Position numbers and translations under genes: made by a program. A DNA stretch of 7,053 nt from Acidiferrobacterales bacterium. GTDB taxonomy: Bacteria; Pseudomonadota; Gammaproteobacteria; Acidiferrobacterales; Sulfurifustaceae. Numbering within the stretch: the stretch's first letter is position 1; each line of letters starts with the position of its first letter. Positions 1 to 4,485 of the stretch are shown here, piece after piece. The notes under the pieces were generated by a model. That model saw nothing but the letters and a program-made list of their open reading frames with translations. It had not been told where the DNA came from and did not search any database. Location of the stretch: the NCBI GenBank assembly GCA_919902095.1, contig CAKKQL010000005.1:1-7053 (forward strand), read 5' to 3'.

Positions 1-905
1 ATTCCTTACAGAAGATGTTCGACACGCCGGAATTGGCCGCGGAAATAACCTGTCTTCCCGTTGGAATTCTCGGCGTTGACGCCGCGATTCTTTTCGCCGA
101 TATTCTGACACTGCCCACGCAAATGGGTTTTGACATCCGTTTCGACGACCGCCATGGGCCGGTCATCGGGGGCATGATCGCCAGTGATCCGCGCCATCGC
201 GACGACATCCATGACGCGGATGATTTCTCCGGTGTGACGAAAGCTATTTGTTTGGTCAATGGGCAGCTTGCGGGTGGCAATGTTCCGCTCATCGGTTTTG
301 CCGGTTCGCCTTTTACGGTGTTGACTTATCTGGTCGAAGGCGGATCCGCGGTCAATTTCACCCGGATGTTCCGTTTTATCAACGAACATCCGGTGCATTT
401 TGAGGCGTGGATGGAACTTTTGACGCAAAACACGATCCGTTATCTCAACGCGCAGAAGGAGGCGGGGGCCGCCGCTTTCCAATTATTCGACAGTTGGGCG
501 GGGATCTTGCGTCCGGCGGACTTCGCGCGCTGGGTGCTGCCGTTCGCGCGCCGGATCTTCGAAGAGGTCGACTTGCCGTCGATCTATTTCGTGCGCAACT
601 GCGCGCACCTTCTGGCCTTGATGGACCAGTCCGAAGCCGACTTTTTGTCCGTCGACCACACCGTTGTCCTCGGGCACCACACGATCCTCGAGAAAACGGA
701 AAAAGGAGTCCAGGGCAATTTGTTCAACGGACTTTTGTACGCGGATGACGCGACGCTGGAAAAGGAAACGCGCGACGTTTTGATCGGCGGCGTTAAACAC
801 GGACGCTACATTTTTAACTTAAGCCACGGCGTTTTTCCGGACGTGGAAGTCGATAAATTGAAACGCGTTGTTGAACAAGTGCACGCGTTTGATAAAAGAA
901 ATTAA
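1..905 (+). CDS. hemE: Uroporphyrinogen decarboxylase, 5'-truncated by window edge
   Basis: HemE decarboxylates the four acetate side chains of uroporphyrinogen III to give coproporphyrinogen III in the cytoplasm. The reading frame is open from base 3 (S-L-Q-K before the ATG at 15), so the ATG at 15 is internal: it sits in the conserved 'PELAAE' region. About 50 N-terminal residues, including the RQAGRY segment, lie outside the window; family length is about 350 and 300 residues are visible. Visible family motifs are VDAAILFADIL (catalytic-type Asp at 99-101), LIGFAGSPFTVLTYLVEGG (active-site Tyr at 327-329), FDSWAG, QGNL and a C-terminal NLSHG (His at 825-827). Several normally conserved stretches differ: LDW is VDH, GNxDP is GNLFN (714-728), and NLGHG is NLSHG. 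The fold assignment is secure. The divergence leaves slight room for a specialised paralogue. Ends with TAA, 80 nt before hemG. Confidence 0.93.
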   Translation, partial: SLQKMFDTPELAAEITCLPVGILGVDAAILFADILTLPTQMGFDIRFDDRHGPVIGGMIASDPRHRDDIHDADDFSGVTKAICLVNGQLAGGNVPLIGFAGSPFTVLTYLVEGGSAVNFTRMFRFINEHPVHFEAWMELLTQNTIRYLNAQKEAGAAAFQLFDSWAGILRPADFARWVLPFARRIFEEVDLPSIYFVRNCAHLLALMDQSEADFLSVDHTVVLGHHTILEKTEKGVQGNLFNGLLYADDATLEKETRDVLIGGVKHGRYIFNLSHGVFPDVEVDKLKRVVEQVHAFDKRN

Positions 906-981
906 TCGTATTCCGTATCTCGTATCTCGTATTTCGTTGGAAGGCGGGCCGAGCGACGAGATACAAGCGACGAGATACGAA
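906..981. repeat. Degenerate heptamer repeat forming an imperfect inverted repeat
   Basis: The spacer between hemE and hemG is nearly all repeat. The left part (906-940) is five units of period 7: TCGTATT, CCGTATC, TCGTATC, TCGTATT, TCGTTGG. The right part (952-978) holds AGCGACGAGATAC twice at a 14-bp spacing, that is twice the same period but in inverse orientation. CGTATCTCGT at 914-923 is the exact reverse complement of ACGAGATACG at 970-979, and about 21 of 27 positions can pair overall. The centre (about 941-951) is the G/C-rich GAAGGCGGGCC. No T-run follows, so it is not an ordinary terminator. It may be a dispersed short repeat in this genome, or it may fold in the hemE-hemG mRNA. The right arm runs up to the AAGG that would serve as hemG ribosome site. 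Confidence 0.8.
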
Positions 982-985
982 GGTT

Positions 986-2371
986 ATGTCTAAGACTATC
1001 ATTATCATCGGCGCCGGGATCAGCGGCCTGGCAACGCTGCATTATCTTAAAAAGAAATACGCCGCGCGCCCCGAGGTCGCGATACTTCTTTTCGAGCAAA
1101 GCGCCGTCCCCGGTGGGACGATCCAGTCGGTCACTCGCGGCAGCTATCTCTTTGAGACCGGCCCCAATGGATTTCTGGATTCCTCCTCCCGCAGGGAGCC
1201 TATCGGCCAAAGGGAGCCTAACGGCAAACCGCGCACGCTGGAGTTGGTCGCCGAGCTGGGCTTAGTCGGCGAGCTGGTCAAAGCCGGCCGCGATGCCCGG
1301 GTCCGCTATATCTGTTTAAATAACGTTTTGTATCCTTTCCCGATGAGCTTGGGCAGTTTTTTCGGCTTTCGTCCGATGCGCCTGCGTGAGAAACTGCGCG
1401 TTTTCGCTGAGCCGTTTGTGGCGCGCGGCACGGATCCCGATGAGAGCGTTTACGGTTTCGGCGCGCGGCGGTTGGGCGAGAAATTTTCGCAGTTATTCCT
1501 GGACCCGATGGTGAGCGGCATCTACGGCGGCGACGCGCGCGCGACGGTTCTGAAGGCCGCCTTCGGCAGGATCCATGAATTGGAACAGCGATATGGTTCG
1601 TTGTCCAGGGCCATGATGAAATTGCGCAAGGGAGGAATGCCGAAGGGCACATTGACTTCGTTTCATCGCGGGCAGGCGCAATTGACCGACGCGCTGGCGA
1701 GTCGTTACGCGCAGGATGTTCGGTTTAATCAGGAAGTTCAAAGGATCACGCACGTGTCCGGACGTTTTGTTGTCGCGACTGCCGGCGCGCGCTATGAAGC
1801 GGATGAACTTTTTGTTTGTACGCCGGCCTATCAGGCCGCGACGATGATCAAAGAAATGAGTCCTTCAATAGCGCGCGAATTGGGAAAGATCCGTTATTCA
1901 CCGATGGCGGTCATTGGGCTGGGTTTTCCGTTAACGGCATTTTCCCGTAAACCGGAGGGTTTCGGATATCTGATTCCATCCAGCGAAGGCAAAGAAGTGC
2001 TGGGCGTTTTATTTGAGAGCAACATTTTTCCGGGCCGCTGCGGCAAAGAGGAGATATTACTGCGAATCATGGTCGGCGGCGCGCGTTATCCGGATATCCT
2101 GGCGAAGTCCCGCGAGGCCTTGACCGCGCTGGCATTAAAGGAAGTTCAGACGACGCTTAAAACAGAGGCTTCACCCATTGAGACATTTTTCGTCCAGTGG
2201 CCCAAAGCGATCCCGCAATATGATATCGCCCATACGCAAGCCGAGCGCGGGCTGGAAGAGGAATTAAAGAAATGGAAGGGTCTGTGTCTTGTCGCTAATT
2301 ACCGCAAGGGTGTTTCGCTCAACGACTGCATCGAGAACGCGCACCAGGCCGCCCAAGGGTCGTTCGTCTGA
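986..2371 (+). CDS. hemG: Protoporphyrinogen/coproporphyrinogen oxidase (HemG/HemY type, FAD)
   Basis: This FAD flavoenzyme removes six electrons from protoporphyrinogen IX, or from coproporphyrinogen III in the coproporphyrin branch, to make the porphyrin. The two activities cannot be told apart here, since the ferrochelatase and decarboxylase partners are not in the window. The 461 residues fit the family (about 440-480). The N-terminus is a dinucleotide-binding fold: GAGISG at residues 9-14, acidic Glu37 ending the second strand, and GG at 43-44. FETGPNGFLD (56-65) and a C-terminal ANYRKGVSLNDCI (437-449) match the usual GPNGF and the FAD-contacting glycine region near the end. The start at 986 gives the Rossmann strand at once; AAGG at 980-983 is only 2 nt upstream, so ribosome binding looks poor. 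Residues 69-80 are an insertion made by an in-frame 18-bp duplication. Together with upstream hemE this is a heme-synthesis pair. Confidence 0.95.
   Translation: MSKTIIIIGAGISGLATLHYLKKKYAARPEVAILLFEQSAVPGGTIQSVTRGSYLFETGPNGFLDSSSRREPIGQREPNGKPRTLELVAELGLVGELVKAGRDARVRYICLNNVLYPFPMSLGSFFGFRPMRLREKLRVFAEPFVARGTDPDESVYGFGARRLGEKFSQLFLDPMVSGIYGGDARATVLKAAFGRIHELEQRYGSLSRAMMKLRKGGMPKGTLTSFHRGQAQLTDALASRYAQDVRFNQEVQRITHVSGRFVVATAGARYEADELFVCTPAYQAATMIKEMSPSIARELGKIRYSPMAVIGLGFPLTAFSRKPEGFGYLIPSSEGKEVLGVLFESNIFPGRCGKEEILLRIMVGGARYPDILAKSREALTALALKEVQTTLKTEASPIETFFVQWPKAIPQYDIAHTQAERGLEEELKKWKGLCLVANYRKGVSLNDCIENAHQAAQGSFV
1190..1225 (+). repeat. In-frame 18-bp tandem duplication inside hemG
   Basis: Units 1190-1207 and 1208-1225 match at 15 of 18 bases and encode RREPIG then QREPNG. 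They lie between GPNGFLD and the KPRTLELVAELGL segment, which in most relatives follow one another almost directly. The insertion therefore adds about a dozen charged and proline-rich residues in a loop and does not disrupt the frame. Confidence 0.85.
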
Positions 2372-2407
2372 GAAATTCCATGCGCGATTCCTCTGTAAAT
2401 TCAGTCA

Positions 2408-2439
2408 CGTAAATATTTACGAAAATTTACGAAAATTTA
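2408..2439. promoter_or_regulatory. Putative operator: palindrome plus phased ATTTACG repeats
   Basis: CGTAAATATTTACG at 2408-2421 is a perfect 14-bp palindrome. Its right half, ATTTACG, is repeated exactly 10 bp on: the decamer ATTTACGAAA fills 2415-2424 and 2425-2434, and ATTTA follows at 2435-2439. Three ATTTACG half-sites (one inverted, two direct) on one helical face, just upstream of a -35-like box, look like a transcription-factor site or an UP-like AT-rich element. The regulator is unknown; I do not recognise a Fur, FNR or similar consensus. Confidence 0.5.
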
Positions 2440-2442
2440 GGC

Positions 2443-2470
2443 TTGTATTTTTTAGGGAATTTATTACAAT
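2443..2470 (+). promoter_or_regulatory. Putative sigma70-type promoter for the lipoprotein-resB-ccsA unit
   Basis: A -35-like TTGTAT (2443-2448) and a good -10 TACAAT (2465-2470) are separated by 16 bp in AT-rich DNA between two GC-richer genes. Transcription would begin near 2477, only about 7 nt before the ATG at 2484, so the message would be nearly leaderless. That agrees with the absence of any purine-rich ribosome site before this ATG. The -35 match is weak. Confidence 0.5.
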
Positions 2471-2483
2471 ACACCCCATACCT

Positions 2484-3287
2484 ATGCGACTTCATTACGG
2501 CGTTTACATTTCTTTAGCGGTGGTCTTGTCAGGCACCTTGGCCAGCGGCGGTTGCGACCGGCGGCCGGCCAAGCGGACGTATCATGAAATCGTCCAGAGC
2601 GCGCCCGCGCCGCGGCAACCATCACATCCGGCGATACCGATGTCGGGTGAGATGGACGCGTCATCCATTCCCAACGACGACGTTCACGCCTTTTTGCGTA
2701 ATGGTCAGGATGCTTCGGCTATTCCCGATGATGACATTCACGCTTCTTTGGGTAAGGGACAAGGAGGGGCATCCGGGGCGATGCCGATGACGGGCGTCGT
2801 GGACCAACAGACGCAAAAAATGCTGGAGGCCTCGGTGGCGCGGCCGCCGTTGTCGTGGGCCACGCCGGAAGGCTGGCAGGATCAAGGGGCAGGCGGCATG
2901 CGTTTGGCGACTTTTAAATCAGCGGACGCCAAGGAACCCGTGGAGTGCGCGCTGATCTCGCTTGCCGGCGATGCCGGCGGGCTTGAGTCCAACGCGGCGC
3001 GCTGGATGCAGCAGGTCAACATCGCCGTGCCGGACGCGCCGGCCATGGAAAAATTCCTCGCCGCGCAAAAGAGAATCCAGACCAAAGACGGTTTTGACGC
3101 CACGATCCTCGATCTGACCCAATTACAGCCCAAAGAAGATTTTGAAAGCCCGTCGATGGTGGCGACCGTTATCACGCTGCCGGATATGACCGTGTTCGTG
3201 AAGATGACCGGCACCCGCGGGGCTATCCTTGAAAATAAAGATAAATTTGAAACGCTGTGTGAGTCTTTAAAACTCAATAAAGAATGA
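2484..3287 (+). CDS. Putative lipoprotein with 18-residue tandem repeats, upstream of resB
   Basis: A 267-residue protein of unknown function. The frame stays open upstream to a TTG at 2289, but that stretch overlaps hemG and reads as basic low-quality sequence. The ATG at 2484 gives a clean signal peptide, MRLHYGVYISLAVVLSGTLA, ending in a relaxed lipobox S-G-G-Cys24, so export and lipid anchoring are likely. Residues 30-57 are a proline-rich linker. Residues 58-75 and 76-93 are two copies of DASxIPxDDxHAxL..GQ. Residues 124-264 form one compact domain opening with LSWATPEGWQ, then MRLATF and ESNAARWMQQVNI; from memory this resembles a small domain seen in Planctomycetes and relatives, sometimes near cytochrome c biogenesis genes. 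No CXXC or CXXCH is present, so it is neither a thiol reductase nor a cytochrome c. The stop overlaps the resB start by ATGA, implying coupled translation and a related role. Confidence 0.85.
   Translation: MRLHYGVYISLAVVLSGTLASGGCDRRPAKRTYHEIVQSAPAPRQPSHPAIPMSGEMDASSIPNDDVHAFLRNGQDASAIPDDDIHASLGKGQGGASGAMPMTGVVDQQTQKMLEASVARPPLSWATPEGWQDQGAGGMRLATFKSADAKEPVECALISLAGDAGGLESNAARWMQQVNIAVPDAPAMEKFLAAQKRIQTKDGFDATILDLTQLQPKEDFESPSMVATVITLPDMTVFVKMTGTRGAILENKDKFETLCESLKLNKE
2655..2762 (+). repeat. Two 54-bp tandem units encoding an 18-residue repeat
   Basis: Units 2655-2708 and 2709-2762 encode DASSIPNDDVHAFLRNGQ and DASAIPDDDIHASLGKGQ, identical at 12 of 18 residues. The DNA has drifted at many third codon positions while the DAS, IP, DD, HA, L and GQ core stays, which suggests an old duplication kept for function. 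Similar short motifs, PMSGEMD before and PMTGVVD after, bracket the pair. Confidence 0.9.
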
Positions 3288-4423
3288 ACGCGACCCGTAA
3301 AAAACTGCAGTGTAATCCCGCGATCAAGTTTTGCGCTTCCATGAATATCACGCTTGTCTGTTTGATTTTGCTTTTTATCCTGACGCTGTGGGGCACCATC
3401 GACCAGGTCTATAACGGGCTTTATCTGGCCCAGCAGCGGTTCTTCAATTCCTTCGTTTTTATTTTCGGCGGATTCATTCCGTTTCCAGGCGCCCAACTTG
3501 TTTTGTGGGTTTTCTTCATTAACCTTGTGTGCGTGGCCATTGTGCGGCTGGTGTACAAGTGGAGCCACATCGGGCTTATCGTCACTCATTTCGGCCTTTT
3601 ATTGTTTTTCGTCGCCGCGTTCGTCACGCTCCACGGCGTCGAAGAATCGCACCTGACCCTGATGGAAGGCGAGGCGGCCAACGTGTCGAGCGCCTATCAT
3701 GATTGGGAAGTGGCGCTCGGGAAGGGGGCGGAGGGCGGGAAAGACGTTGTCGCGTATGACGCGCGCGGGCTGCGTTCCGGTGATCAACTGGCGTTCCCGG
3801 AATACGGCCTGACGGCAACGGCGGGCCAGTATTATCCCAGCGCCGAGGCCTACGGCGCGGGCAAGCCGTCCCCGGAACCAGAGACGGGTATCATCAATGC
3901 CTCGGGGATCCAGACCTTGAAAGCGGTGGCCCTTGAGAAGGAGCCGGAGAAAAATATCCCCGGGGGTCTTTTTACCGTACGCGGGGCGGGGCCGCTGGAA
4001 GTGTCTGTCCTTTTGTATGGAGGGGAGACGGAACCGGCGAAAATCACGAGTGGCGGGAAAACGTACTTTATGCAGCTTCGCCGTAAACGGTTTCCGACCC
4101 CTTTCATATTACGGCTCAAAGATTTCACGGTGGAATGGTATCCGAATACCGAAATCGCGCGCAGTTATAAAAGTCTTGTTGAGATCACGCCGGCCGGCGG
4201 CGGGTCGCGCGAGGTCTTGATTTCGATGAACAAACCTCTTCGCTACAAAAATTTCACGGTTTATCAATCATCGTATTCGGTCGACCGGTTCGGGAGGGAG
4301 TCCTCCACCCTGGCGGTCGTCAAGAACGCGGGACGTCTGCTGCCGTATTTTGCCAGTTTTATCACGTTTGGCGGGCTGGCGCTGCATTTTTTGTTGATGG
4401 CTTTTAGGACGAAAAGGGAATAG
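3284..4423 (+). CDS. resB: Cytochrome c biogenesis protein ResB/Ccs1
   Basis: ResB is the partner of CcsA in System II cytochrome c maturation: the two form a membrane complex that brings heme to the outer face and joins it to apocytochrome CXXCH cysteines. The 379-residue protein has three N-terminal membrane segments (about 21-40, 66-90 and 96-117), a periplasmic domain (about 118-348) and a last segment (about 351-373). Family signatures visible are VTHFGLLLFF in segment 3, where His102 is the likely counterpart of the membrane heme-ligand His of CcsB, and SMNKPLRYKNFTVYQSSY (314-331) followed by ESSTLAVVKNAGRLLPY before the last segment. Another His, 368, lies in segment 4. The length fits compact ResB forms rather than the longer Bacillus type. 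The ATG at 3284 shares ATGA with the lipoprotein stop, with only a weak AAAGA upstream, so translation is probably coupled. Confidence 0.92.
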   Translation: MNATRKKLQCNPAIKFCASMNITLVCLILLFILTLWGTIDQVYNGLYLAQQRFFNSFVFIFGGFIPFPGAQLVLWVFFINLVCVAIVRLVYKWSHIGLIVTHFGLLLFFVAAFVTLHGVEESHLTLMEGEAANVSSAYHDWEVALGKGAEGGKDVVAYDARGLRSGDQLAFPEYGLTATAGQYYPSAEAYGAGKPSPEPETGIINASGIQTLKAVALEKEPEKNIPGGLFTVRGAGPLEVSVLLYGGETEPAKITSGGKTYFMQLRRKRFPTPFILRLKDFTVEWYPNTEIARSYKSLVEITPAGGGSREVLISMNKPLRYKNFTVYQSSYSVDRFGRESSTLAVVKNAGRLLPYFASFITFGGLALHFLLMAFRTKRE

Positions 4424-4448
4424 CCAGTACACTCCGGGAGTGTACTGG
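4424..4448. repeat. Perfect 12-bp inverted repeat directly after the resB stop
   Basis: CCAGTACACTCC and GGAGTGTACTGG flank a single central G. In RNA this makes a 10-bp stem with a CCGGG loop. It begins at the first base after the TAG of resB. No U-run follows, so it is not a standard intrinsic terminator and ccsA lies only 38 nt further on. It may slow 3' decay, tune resB against ccsA, or be a REP-like dispersed palindrome. The right arm's GTGTACTGG recurs at 4453-4461 and could pair with the same left arm instead. Confidence 0.8.
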
Positions 4449-4460
4449 CGGTGTGTACTG

Positions 4461-4476
4461 GGATACCCGGGTATCC
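4461..4476. repeat. Perfect 16-bp palindrome before ccsA
   Basis: GGATACCCGGGTATCC is its own reverse complement and ends 9 bases before the ccsA ATG, right against the weak GGAA ribosome site at 4477-4480. If folded as RNA, or bound as DNA by a dimeric protein, it could affect initiation. It could equally be the second half of a REP-like pair with the hairpin at 4424-4448. Confidence 0.7.
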
Positions 4477-4485
4477 GGAAACGTT

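Noticed and set aside
15..17. ATG at 15 as the hemE start
   Set aside because: The frame is open before it and the residues belong to the middle of the conserved PELAAE region, so the gene starts upstream of the window.
906..981. CRISPR-like array in the hemE-hemG spacer
   Set aside because: The units are 7 bp with no spacers and occur in both orientations; this is a simple degenerate tandem and inverted repeat.
2436..2453. Possible terminator with a T6 run after hemG
   Set aside because: The T-run at 2448-2453 has no GC-rich stem before it; the nearby palindrome is followed by A residues, not T, so it fits an operator better.
2289..2483. N-terminal extension of the lipoprotein from a TTG at 2289
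   Set aside because: It would overlap hemG by more than 80 bases, run through the AT-rich promoter region and bury the signal peptide; the ATG at 2484 fits far better.
2882..3589. Minus-strand open frame of 235 codons across the lipoprotein-resB junction
   Set aside because: It lies opposite two well-supported genes, shows no recognisable domain, and its composition is that of an antisense shadow.
4453..4485. Earlier GTG start for ccsA at 4453
   Set aside because: It falls inside the repeated GTGTACTGG and would put 11 residues before a good signal peptide that starts with MRKKI.
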